Part shown: piece after piece, positions 30,701 to 37,790 of the stretch | How the letters are laid out: every line of letters starts with the position of its first letter | Position numbering within the stretch: the first letter of the stretch is position 1 | Virus record (IMG/VR): IMGVR_UViG_3300041955_001176 | Coordinates: 1-39,987 of that record | From: a virus | Length of the DNA stretch: 39,987 nucleotides | Direction: 5' to 3' (one strand) | The notes under the pieces: generated by a model | What the model was told of the DNA's origin: nothing | Database searches by the model: none | Seen by the model: only the letters and a program-made list of their open reading frames with translations | Position numbers and translations under genes: made by a program

Positions 30701-31807
30701 ATGGGAACTAAGACCGCCATCGAGTGGACGGACGCGACGTGGTCGCCGATCCGGGCGCGGGTCAAGGAGGATGCCGCGAAGATCGCGCGAGAGAAAAGGT
30801 ACGAATCGCTCGTTCAGATCGCGGAGAAGATGGCGGGGAGAGTTGGTCCGCATTGCGAGCACGTTTCGCCTGGCTGCGGGAACTGCTACGCGGAGGCTAA
30901 CAACGCGCGCTGCTTGCCGGCGAACGGCACCGGATTGCCCTACGATCGGCGTGCGCGCGACCTGGTCGAACCATTCCTGGATGAGAGCCATCTAAGGTTG
31001 CCGCTGAAATGGCGCGGTATGGAGAGAATCTTTGTCGAGAACCAATCGGACCTCTTCGGCGAATGGGTGACAGACGAGATGCTTGACCGGGTTTTCGCCG
31101 TGATGGCGCTCTGCCCGCAATATGCCTTTCAAGTGCTCACGAAGCGGCCAGAACGGATGCTGCGCTATTTCTCTGAGGCAATCGGGCGTGATGGTTCTCT
31201 GATGACCTCACGGCGAACCGGTAGCCATATTTGCACTGAGCGCGAAATGCAGATACGGGAGGCCGCGGGGCATTATCTCTCGTTTGTGGATCAGCGCGAG
31301 GTGGTCCTGCGATTTCCGCTGCCGAACCTATGGCTAGGTGTGAGCGTGGAGAACCAGGCCGCGGCGGATGAGCGCATTCCGCTGCTGTTGCAGACGCCGG
31401 CGGCCGTGCGGTTTATCTCGGCAGAACCGTTGCTGGAACCTGTTCTACTGGATCGCATTGGCGAAGAGCCCGAAGGATATCTCGACGCCTTGCGTGGATT
31501 TGTCAGCTGCGATGGGCGCGGGACTAAGGGAATTGCGACGCTGGACTGGGTGATCTGCGGCGGGGAGAGCGGCCCAGGCGCGCGGCCTATGCACCCAGAC
31601 TGGGCGCGATCGCTGCGCGATCAATGCGCGGCGGCGAGCGTGCCGTTCTTCTTCAAGCAATGGGGTGAATGGCTGGCGGCAATGCAGGATGGCGCGCGAG
31701 ATAGCGGGATTTTGAATGCTTCCGATGGACCGCTCCGAGTGGGCAAGCATAAGGCCGGGGCGCTCCTGGATGGTGCGGAATACAGACAGTTTCCGGAGGC
31801 GCGATGA
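30701..31807 (+). CDS. DUF5131 (phage Gp37/Gp68) family protein
   Basis: 368 aa, ATG 30701 with GGAG upstream. Signature: IEWTDATWSP, then a Cys cluster C52-x6-C59-x2-C62 followed by Tyr-Ala-Glu in SPGCGNCYAE. FQVLTKRPERML, LGVSVENQAAADERIPLLL, RFISAEPLLEP and WVICGGESGPGARPMHPDW follow in the family order. The fold and cysteines resemble radical SAM proteins such as spore photoproduct lyase, so it may hold an iron-sulphur cluster (family inference). Its substrate is unknown. Confidence 0.85.
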   Translation: MGTKTAIEWTDATWSPIRARVKEDAAKIAREKRYESLVQIAEKMAGRVGPHCEHVSPGCGNCYAEANNARCLPANGTGLPYDRRARDLVEPFLDESHLRLPLKWRGMERIFVENQSDLFGEWVTDEMLDRVFAVMALCPQYAFQVLTKRPERMLRYFSEAIGRDGSLMTSRRTGSHICTEREMQIREAAGHYLSFVDQREVVLRFPLPNLWLGVSVENQAAADERIPLLLQTPAAVRFISAEPLLEPVLLDRIGEEPEGYLDALRGFVSCDGRGTKGIATLDWVICGGESGPGARPMHPDWARSLRDQCAAASVPFFFKQWGEWLAAMQDGARDSGILNASDGPLRVGKHKAGALLDGAEYRQFPEAR

Positions 31808-32019
31808 CGAAGTCAACAGGTGCGCTGGCAGCGCAACGACGGCGGGAAGAATTGTTGTTCGCGGAGATGGCGTTGCGTAGAGTGCAACTCCACTTACGCA
31901 ATCTAAACGACGAGGCGACGGCTGTCCAGTGGAGACGGAGTCTTGTCTCGGCGATGGAAATTGTGCACGTAGCATATTGCGCTGTGCTTGATGAGCACTC
32001 GTCGGGGGCGCGCAGATGA
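31804..32019 (+). CDS. Small helical early protein
   Basis: 71 aa, ATGA overlap with the previous stop. Mostly helical (RREELLFAEMALRRVQLHLRNLNDEATAVQWRRSL). No family recognised. It is coupled on both sides (ATGA again at 32016). Confidence 0.55.
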   Translation: MTKSTGALAAQRRREELLFAEMALRRVQLHLRNLNDEATAVQWRRSLVSAMEIVHVAYCAVLDEHSSGARR

Positions 32020-32681
32020 ATGCCACGCCGCTCCAGCCGCCGATGGGCAAGATGTGCGACGACTGTAAATGTTGTCCGGCGGTGATCGCGGCGGGAAATG
32101 ACTGGGTGTGCTGGGAGTGCGACGCCGGCGAGATGTGCAGGAGCAAGATCGCGGCGATCGCTGCGAATGTGGCGCGGGTCAAGGTGGATAACTACCAAGC
32201 CAGGACCGCAGCGGCGAAGGAGGAGAGAGTGTCAGTGGAAAGCGAAAGAAAAGGCCGAAGAAACGAGCCGATATCCGAGGAAGTCAGAACGGCGATTCTG
32301 GCGGCGGATCCGAGCGTGCCTCACGCGGAACTGGCGCGCCAGTTCGGCGTTAGCGACGTAAGTATTTTTACTATTCGCAAGCGCGCCGGAATCAAGCTGG
32401 CGAAGGCGCCGAAGACAAAAGCTGCGAACACTAAACCCATCAGGGCTAAGCCGGCGAAGAAGCACGGCCGGCCGCCCGGTCTCGCGCACGCCATTATTCT
32501 TCCGCGCCGGACAAACGGCCTGCCTGCTTCCCTGCGCCAAGTCACGGTCTGCGTGAGCGAGCCGATGCTCGATGCATGGTGGGCGGCGCAGGATCTCGAC
32601 AAGAAGGCGGAACTGTTCGCGGAAAACTACGCTGGCACGCGCTGTGCAGTCCGCGAATTGGTGGCGGGAGCAGCGAGCTAA
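32016..32681 (+). CDS. Regulator with zinc ribbon and helix-turn-helix
   Basis: 221 aa. The N-terminus has CDDCKCCPA and CWECDAGEMC Cys pairs (about 14-42). A helix-turn-helix reads EEVRTAILAADPSVPHAELARQFGVSDVSIFTIRKRAGI (about 88-127). A basic linker with AT-hook-like KHGRPPG comes next, and a C-terminal segment with VTVCVSEPMLDAWWAAQDLDKKAEL. Probably a DNA-binding transcription regulator of the early operon. Confidence 0.68.
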   Translation: MNATPLQPPMGKMCDDCKCCPAVIAAGNDWVCWECDAGEMCRSKIAAIAANVARVKVDNYQARTAAAKEERVSVESERKGRRNEPISEEVRTAILAADPSVPHAELARQFGVSDVSIFTIRKRAGIKLAKAPKTKAANTKPIRAKPAKKHGRPPGLAHAIILPRRTNGLPASLRQVTVCVSEPMLDAWWAAQDLDKKAELFAENYAGTRCAVRELVAGAAS

Positions 32682-32741
32682 AGCCATGACGCAGGAAAAC
32701 AGGCAGCGCCAAGGCGTTCGAGCGGCGCGCGGGAGAACGCT

Positions 32742-33548
32742 GTGAGCCATCGCGCCACCGCCTACGTGAAGGAACTGCGCGTCTGCCCCAACGGAGAACC
32801 GCTGTCGAAGATGGAGAAGCTGGTGCTCTACGGTCTAGCTGATTATCACCAGGACAAGATGGGGCTCTATACCTACCCCAGCGTGGAGACGCTGGCCGCA
32901 GAGGCGCTGATGAGCAAGAGCAGTTGCCAGCGGTCCTTGAAAGCTTTGGAGCTCAAGGGAGTGCTGGGGCGGGAGCGCAACAATCACCAGGGACGGGGCC
33001 GCATGACCTTTTACCGGTTGGTGGAAATCGATGGGAAAGGGTGTCAGGCTGACACCCTTTTTCCGGATTCCGCGGCGCCGGAAAGGGCTACAAAAGGGCT
33101 ACAAAAGGGTGTCAGGGGCGACAAACCCCCGCACCCCCTTATAGGAAGAACGGGAACAGGAACAAAAGCTAATACTCCACCCCCCTGCCCCCCGCCTCAC
33201 CAGGCGGGGGACGGCGCGGATGGACTGGATGCCGCTGTGGACCAGGTGATGCAGGATTGCGGATTCACGGCGCGGCGACTGCGGCTGAAGCTACGCGCGG
33301 TCATCGAACAGCAGGATAAGCGCGCGGATACCTACAGGCCCTTTGAATCGCCAGCTGAAGTCGCCGCGGCGATGGTCGATGCCTGGAAGCGTTACGCAGT
33401 GCAAGGCCTGCGTTTGCGAGTGCACCTGAACGCGGCGCGGTTTTTCGAGGAGGGTTACTGGCTCGATTCGAAGAGCTGGCACTGGGACGGAGACGCGATA
33501 CGCGAGGAGCGCAAACGCATGGAAGCGAGCGTGGGGAGCGTACAATGA
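32742..33548 (+). CDS. Replication initiator-like protein (HTH_36 domain)
   Basis: 268 aa, GTG 32742 with GGGAG upstream. The N-terminal domain (about 18-95) is a winged helix: LSKMEKLVLYGLADYHQD, TYPSVETLAAEALMSKSSCQRSLKALELKGVLGRER. This domain is typical of phage replication initiators and replisome organisers. A Pro/Gly/Lys linker (about 105-160) holds the iterons, and the C-terminal half is helical with SWHWDGDAIREE at its end. The lambda O gene also contains its origin in the middle. The start overlaps a 19-codon frame at 32686-32745. Confidence 0.75.
   Translation: MSHRATAYVKELRVCPNGEPLSKMEKLVLYGLADYHQDKMGLYTYPSVETLAAEALMSKSSCQRSLKALELKGVLGRERNNHQGRGRMTFYRLVEIDGKGCQADTLFPDSAAPERATKGLQKGVRGDKPPHPLIGRTGTGTKANTPPPCPPPHQAGDGADGLDAAVDQVMQDCGFTARRLRLKLRAVIEQQDKRADTYRPFESPAEVAAAMVDAWKRYAVQGLRLRVHLNAARFFEEGYWLDSKSWHWDGDAIREERKRMEASVGSVQ
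33036..33114. other. Candidate replication origin: dyad and tandem iterons
   Basis: The DNA in the linker coding region has a palindrome AAAGGGTGTCAG-G-CTGACACCCTTT (33036-33060), followed by three tandem 11-mers: AAAGGGCTACA (33082-33092), AAAGGGCTACA (33093-33103) and AAAGGGTGTCA (33104-33114). The last 11-mer equals the arm of the palindrome. Eleven-base period equals one helical turn, so bound initiators would stack on one face. A GC hairpin at 33189-33210 follows. This is the same logic as lambda ori within O. Confidence 0.68.
33189..33210. other. GC-rich hairpin next to the iterons
   Basis: CCCCCGCCT, loop CACC, AGGCGGGGG: a perfect 9-bp stem. It lies about 75 bp after the last iteron. 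It may be a single-strand initiation or priming structure of the origin; as a terminator it lacks a T-run. Confidence 0.6.
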
Positions 33549-33979
33549 GGCCGCCGAAGACGATTTTACTGGTGGGTGACGATATGCGCGTGGGCATATT
33601 GCGCTTTGTGATTGCAACCCACTCCCGGTACCGGGTTTCGCTTGCTGTTGGCGCTCAGCAGGCGCTTGACCTGCTGGCAGTTGGTCGCTACGACCTGCTG
33701 CTTTGCCAGGCGCCACTGGATTTACTGGAACCGCTCCTAGTTCGCGCCAAGATGATCGATGACGTCATGCCTACGATGGTTTTGGGCGCCGAGGGACACC
33801 CCAGACCGGACTGTTACTGTGGCGCTTTTCTAGCCGGCGCGAGCACAGCTGAGGTCCTTGAGCGCATGCGAGTGATGATAGCGCGCAAGCGCGGACCTAA
33901 AGGATGCTTTGTGGCCGGATGCAGGCCGCCGAGGCCCGAATGCTTCACGCTTAGCGAAGAAGTGGCGACGGTGCGCTGA
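33545..33979 (+). CDS. Degenerate CheY-like receiver-domain protein
   Basis: 144 aa, ATGA overlap with the initiator stop. The first 120 residues follow a receiver: KTILLVGDDMRVGILRFVI, AVGAQQALDLLAVGRYDLLLC, MPTMVLGAEG, a GAFLAGASTAEVLERMRVMI end. The acidic pair D12-D13 is kept, but the phospho-acceptor position is Gln55, the Thr position is Gly and the Lys position is Ala. So phosphorylation is not expected. It may act as a decoy or a protein-interaction domain, unproven. A Cys/Pro-rich tail follows. Confidence 0.65.
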   Translation: MRPPKTILLVGDDMRVGILRFVIATHSRYRVSLAVGAQQALDLLAVGRYDLLLCQAPLDLLEPLLVRAKMIDDVMPTMVLGAEGHPRPDCYCGAFLAGASTAEVLERMRVMIARKRGPKGCFVAGCRPPRPECFTLSEEVATVR

Positions 33980-34431
33980 TGGTGATGAAGGTGAGTCCTG
34001 AGGAACGGCAACTCGAAGAGCGGATCGGCGCGCGGGTGGCGATTTGGCGCGATCGACGCGGCCTAACAGCCTGCGCGCTCGCCGATTTGGCCGGGTTGCA
34101 CCGCAACACCATTTGGCGGCTGGAGGCTGGAATTTGCGGTTTCTCGATTGTCATCCTGTGGAAAATCGCGGCTGTATTAGAAGTTGACCTCTTCGCTTTC
34201 ATAGGGGACCCGCCACGCAACCCCTTTGCTTTGATAGAGGGTGCACCTAATCTGGTTCATTCTTGGGAAAAAGCTGTTGTGGAGTACAAAAAACCTGTTA
34301 ATGTTGTTTGCGGAACGGAAAACAGCCCGAACCCGTCATCGGCAAGCTCGATGGTCTCTACGACAAGCGGTAGCTTTAAGAGTAAGCCGACGACCGTTCA
34401 AACCGCGACCAACACATCATCCCGCGCCTGA
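33979..34431 (+). CDS. XRE-family HTH regulator
   Basis: 150 aa, ATG 33979 overlapping the previous stop; ATG 33985 is an alternative. RIGARVAIWRDRRGLTACALADLAGLHRNTIWRLEAGICGFSIVILWKIAAVLEVDLFAFIG is a standard Cro/C1-type HTH (about residues 15-76). The C-terminal third is Ser/Thr/Pro-rich low-complexity. It could be the lysogeny repressor or a control gene, but it is not divergently placed from an operator, so its role is open. Confidence 0.72.
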   Translation: MVMKVSPEERQLEERIGARVAIWRDRRGLTACALADLAGLHRNTIWRLEAGICGFSIVILWKIAAVLEVDLFAFIGDPPRNPFALIEGAPNLVHSWEKAVVEYKKPVNVVCGTENSPNPSSASSMVSTTSGSFKSKPTTVQTATNTSSRA

Positions 34432-34483
34432 AAACTGGCGATTGTGCTGGCCGCATCCTTCTCTCGCCGGCGCGAAATGCGCC

Positions 34484-34984
34484 ATGAGTAAAGACCGTAA
34501 CCAGCGCCGCCAGGAAAAAGGCGAGCGTTCTGTTAATGTGTATCCGCCCGATACTTCGTTGGGTTGGCGCGTCATTTACATGGTGTCAGCGTTGAAAGCC
34601 GCCGAAAGGCTGGCCGCAGGCGTGTGGCGCGAGGTTTATGACGAATACGGCAGCTTTTGGGGTTGCCAGGTTGTGGCCAACTTCGGAAAAGACGAGGCAA
34701 TCCTCAGCGGGGCCAGTTCCACTTCAATTACCGTGAGCGAGCTCGAGCTTAACGCCGGGCTGCGCGGCAAGTCGCGCACGGTAGGCCTTTCGGAAGAGCA
34801 GCGTATCGCGCGCATCAATGGGAAAGGCAAGCCGTTGCCGCCGGAAGACGCGATCGAGCGCGCCCAGGCGAAAGTGAAGCAGTGGCCGTATCCGGCATCG
34901 CGCATCGATGATGGCCGCGGCGAACCTAAGTATGGTGATCGCGCGGTGCGCGTGTACCCGAAAGCTGCGGAGTTCGGGGTCTGA
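34484..34984 (+). CDS. Hypothetical early protein
   Basis: 166 aa, ATG 34484. Basic N-terminus (SKDRNQRRQEKGERS), a central helix (ALKAAERLAAGVWREVYDEYG), WGCQVVANFGKDEAILSGASSTSITVSELELNAGLRGKSRTVGLSEEQRIARINGKGK. No family recognised. The position just before the HNH and terminase genes is where phages often encode small packaging-related proteins, but this is not shown here. Confidence 0.6.
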   Translation: MSKDRNQRRQEKGERSVNVYPPDTSLGWRVIYMVSALKAAERLAAGVWREVYDEYGSFWGCQVVANFGKDEAILSGASSTSITVSELELNAGLRGKSRTVGLSEEQRIARINGKGKPLPPEDAIERAQAKVKQWPYPASRIDDGRGEPKYGDRAVRVYPKAAEFGV

Positions 34985-34986
34985 CA

Positions 34987-35391
34987 ATGAGACCGTGTGC
35001 ACGTCCAGGCTGTCCGAACGTGACGGCCGGCAAATACTGTACAAGATGCCGCCCCATCGCGGCGGCAATCGGCGAACGAGGACGGGGAACCGCGGCAGAG
35101 CGATTATATGGATATCGCTGGCGGATGGCGCGGCGGGTATGGATGAGCAAGCCGGAGAACGCAGTCTGTGCGGATCCGTATAAGCGGCATCCGGGAGTGG
35201 CGATCGCCACATGGTGCCCGGATCACATCGTCCCACACAAGGGCAGTCCGGCGCTCTTCTGGGACTTGAGCAACTGGCAGCCGCTCTGCCAGGGGTGCAA
35301 CTCCTACAAGGCCGCCAGGGAGGAAGGCGGCTTTGGGAATGAAACACAGGGGGTAGGGGGGTCTAAATCCTCCGCGACCCCGGGCGTCTAG
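34987..35391 (+). CDS. HNH endonuclease
   Basis: 134 aa, ATG 34987 two bases after the previous stop. N-terminal Cys pairs (CARPGC, YCTRC) form a zinc site, followed by the HNH core: C-P-D79-H80, H84, N96, C101-x2-C104-N105-x2-K108. Such an HNH gene next to the terminase is common in HK97-like phages, where it is needed with the terminase for DNA cutting and packaging. Confidence 0.85.
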   Translation: MRPCARPGCPNVTAGKYCTRCRPIAAAIGERGRGTAAERLYGYRWRMARRVWMSKPENAVCADPYKRHPGVAIATWCPDHIVPHKGSPALFWDLSNWQPLCQGCNSYKAAREEGGFGNETQGVGGSKSSATPGV

Positions 35392-35413
35392 ACCGTGCCG
35401 CAAACACATTTTT

Positions 35414-35442
35414 TTGTCCACAAAATTCAAGTTTTCAATAAG
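35414..35442 (+). promoter_or_regulatory. Possible late promoter
   Basis: TTGTCC (35414-35419), 17-bp spacer, AATAAG (35437-35442), in an AT-rich stretch unlike the rest. It precedes the terminase and all structural genes and could be the late promoter. The 181-bp gap 35392-35572 also contains several GCCGT repeats and may include the cohesive-end or packaging site (unproven). Confidence 0.45.
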
Positions 35443-35572
35443 TTACCCGGCGGACGCCAGGTATTCAACATGCCGTTCTAGAAGGCTTGTTCCGGGGCGT
35501 TTCAAGCCGTCTCACGCCGTTCCAACTCGCTCGCTCTCTTCGAAAGAGGCCGCCGCTGTCTCAGCGAATCCT

Positions 35573-36031
35573 ATGGGCCGCAACCCCAAACCCGCCGCGC
35601 TCCTCGAGTTCTCGCCTGGATACAACAAGAATCCAGCCCGGAAGCGGGCGCGCGCAAAAGAGCCGAAGATCAAGCCCGGCCTGGGCGATCCGCCCGCGGA
35701 GTGGGTTGCCGGCGCAGAGCACAACGCGCGCTTCACCGGTCTGCTTATTGCCTGGAAGGAGATCGTCGAGCAGGACGTCTGTCATGTGCTGAACCGTTCG
35801 CATCGCGACCTGGTCGAGGTCGCCTGCCATCTCAAATACAAGATCCGCCGCGCCAGCGCCGGCTACGGCCGTTCCACCTCCGGCGATTTCGCGCAGCTTA
35901 CGACCGTTCTCGGCAAGATGGGGATGACCCCCGTCGACAGCGCCCGCGTAGCCGGCTCCGTAACCCTCCCCGGCCAGGGACCTGGAAGCGAAACCACCGG
36001 GGCTCGGGACTGGGGAGAACTCGTTGGCTGA
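35573..36031 (+). CDS. Terminase small subunit
   Basis: 152 aa, ATG 35573 (the frame is open upstream but no good start exists). It recognises the packaging site and recruits the large subunit. The centre, FTGLLIAWKEIVEQDVCHVLNRSHRDLVEVACHLKYKIRR, and TTVLGKMGMTPVDSARV are typical of P27-type small terminases. Overlaps the large subunit gene. Confidence 0.78.
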   Translation: MGRNPKPAALLEFSPGYNKNPARKRARAKEPKIKPGLGDPPAEWVAGAEHNARFTGLLIAWKEIVEQDVCHVLNRSHRDLVEVACHLKYKIRRASAGYGRSTSGDFAQLTTVLGKMGMTPVDSARVAGSVTLPGQGPGSETTGARDWGELVG

Positions 36032-37781
36032 GGCCAAGCTCCGCGCTGCGGCCCGGAAGCGGCTTCTAGCTTACTCGGCCAAGGCAACGCAGTACTGTCG
36101 CGATGTTGTTTCCGCCAAGATTCGCGCCTGCAAGTGGGTCCGGCTCGCCTGTCAGCGCCATCTCGACGATTTGGTCAAATCCCGCACGGAGGAGTTTCCT
36201 TACAAGTTCGATCGCGTGAAGGCCGGCAAAGCTTGCGCCTTCATCGAGCGCTTTCCGCACGTCAAGGGCCGCTGGGCCCGCGATGGCTCGCTTCTGGTTC
36301 TCGAGCCGTGGCAGTGTTTCATAGTCTGCTCCATCTTTGGGTGGACCAAAAAGGAGAATGGTTTCCGCCGCTTCGTTGAGGCGGTCATCCTGGTACCGCG
36401 CAAGAACGGGAAGACGGCTCTGGCCGCCGGCATCAATCTCAAGATGTTCGTCGGCGACGACGAGCCTGGCGCTGAGGTTTATGCCGGCGCCAGCGACAAG
36501 GAGCAGGCCAAGATTCTTTTCAACATGGCTGCCAGAATGGCCCGGCGCGCCCGCGGTTTCAGGGAGTACTTCGGCATCACTTTCGCCAAGGAGTCGATGT
36601 ACTGCGTTGACGGCGGCAACGTCTTCGCGATCGTCATCGGCAACCCCGGCGACGGCCCCAACCCTCATTGCTTCACCCACGATGAGTTTCACGAGCAGCT
36701 CAGCTTCGCGCAGTACGAGACGGCGAAGACCGGCATGATGTCGCGCGACCAGCCGCTCGACCTGGTCATTTCCACCGCCGGCATCGATGTTGAATCGCCG
36801 TGCCACGCTCTCCAGGAGGACTTGAAGCGCGTCCTCGAAGGGATCATGGTCAACGAGGGCCTCTTCGGCCTCATCTACACGCTCGACAATCCCGAGGATT
36901 GGAAGACTCTCGAAGGCGCAAAGGAGGCCAACCCAAATTTTGGTGTCAGCGTGCTGCCTGAGCGCCTTATGGCCGACGTGCAGGGCGCCATTCAGCGCCC
37001 CAACCGGCAGAACTCGGTCAAGAGCAAGAATTTCAATATCTGGGTCAACGCCGGCGATCCCTGGATGGATATGGAGAAGTGGAAGAAGTGCCTCGATCCG
37101 GAGATGAAGCTCGAGGACTTCCTCCAAGACCCCTGCTATGAGGGCTTCGACCTTGGCGCGCGCATCGATCTCGCTTCGCGTTGCAAGGTTTTCGTTCGCG
37201 CCGACCAGGACGCGAAACGGCACTATTACGTCTTCGGGCGTCATTACGTTCCCATTGACCGCGCCAGCGACGGCGAGCATTCACATTACGAACGCTGGCT
37301 TAATCTCAAGCCGGCGCCGGCCATGATCGGTCACATTGGCGCGGAGATCCAGTTGGCCTTCATCGAGAAGGAGGTCCAGGAGGAGTTGGGCCGCTTCAAT
37401 TACGCGCGCCTGGTGTTCGATCCCTACCAGGCCATGCAAATGCAGCAAGAGTTACGCCTGCAGCTCGGCGAGGGCGAGCAGACGCCGGAGGAACTGAGAA
37501 GGGTGCTCGACATTCCGCAGACCGTGACTTATCTTTCGCCGGCCATGAAAGAGGTCCAGGCCGCGGTTTATTCCGGCCGCTTCCATCACACCGGCGACGA
37601 GGTCCTGACCTGGGCTGTTTCCTGCGTTTACGTGAAAGCGGATCGCAACGAGAATATCTTCCCGCGCAAGGTGGAGAACCGGATCAACAAAATCGACCCC
37701 GCCAGCGCCCTGTTCAACGCCTTTTATCCTGCGCTGTCGGCCGTCCCCGCTCAGGCCAGCAACGAAATGTTTTTCGTGTAG
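36024..37781 (+). CDS. terL: Terminase large subunit
   Basis: 585 aa, TTG 36024 with GGGGAG at a normal distance; no ATG is available nearby. ATPase: Walker A-like VPRKNGKT with K130, Walker B with D220-E221 in THDEFHEQ, and a coupling motif near STAGID. Nuclease domain begins FDLGARIDLAS with D376 as a metal ligand. Terminase_1 family; pumps DNA into the prohead and cuts it. The overlap with the small subunit indicates coupled translation. Confidence 0.94.
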   Translation: MAEAKLRAAARKRLLAYSAKATQYCRDVVSAKIRACKWVRLACQRHLDDLVKSRTEEFPYKFDRVKAGKACAFIERFPHVKGRWARDGSLLVLEPWQCFIVCSIFGWTKKENGFRRFVEAVILVPRKNGKTALAAGINLKMFVGDDEPGAEVYAGASDKEQAKILFNMAARMARRARGFREYFGITFAKESMYCVDGGNVFAIVIGNPGDGPNPHCFTHDEFHEQLSFAQYETAKTGMMSRDQPLDLVISTAGIDVESPCHALQEDLKRVLEGIMVNEGLFGLIYTLDNPEDWKTLEGAKEANPNFGVSVLPERLMADVQGAIQRPNRQNSVKSKNFNIWVNAGDPWMDMEKWKKCLDPEMKLEDFLQDPCYEGFDLGARIDLASRCKVFVRADQDAKRHYYVFGRHYVPIDRASDGEHSHYERWLNLKPAPAMIGHIGAEIQLAFIEKEVQEELGRFNYARLVFDPYQAMQMQQELRLQLGEGEQTPEELRRVLDIPQTVTYLSPAMKEVQAAVYSGRFHHTGDEVLTWAVSCVYVKADRNENIFPRKVENRINKIDPASALFNAFYPALSAVPAQASNEMFFV

Positions 37782-37790
37782 AGGAACCAC

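Noticed and set aside
32686-32745. 19-codon frame overlapping the initiator GTG
   Set aside because: It is too short and lacks its own clear ribosome site; it may only be a coupling leader, so it is not listed as a gene.
33049-33062. Rho-independent terminator inside the initiator gene
   Set aside because: The dyad is followed by five T's, but its arm is repeated as a tandem iteron downstream, so an origin/binding site explains it better.
36066-37280. 404-codon minus-strand frame opposite the large terminase
   Set aside because: Mirror frame caused by GC-rich third positions of the terminase gene.
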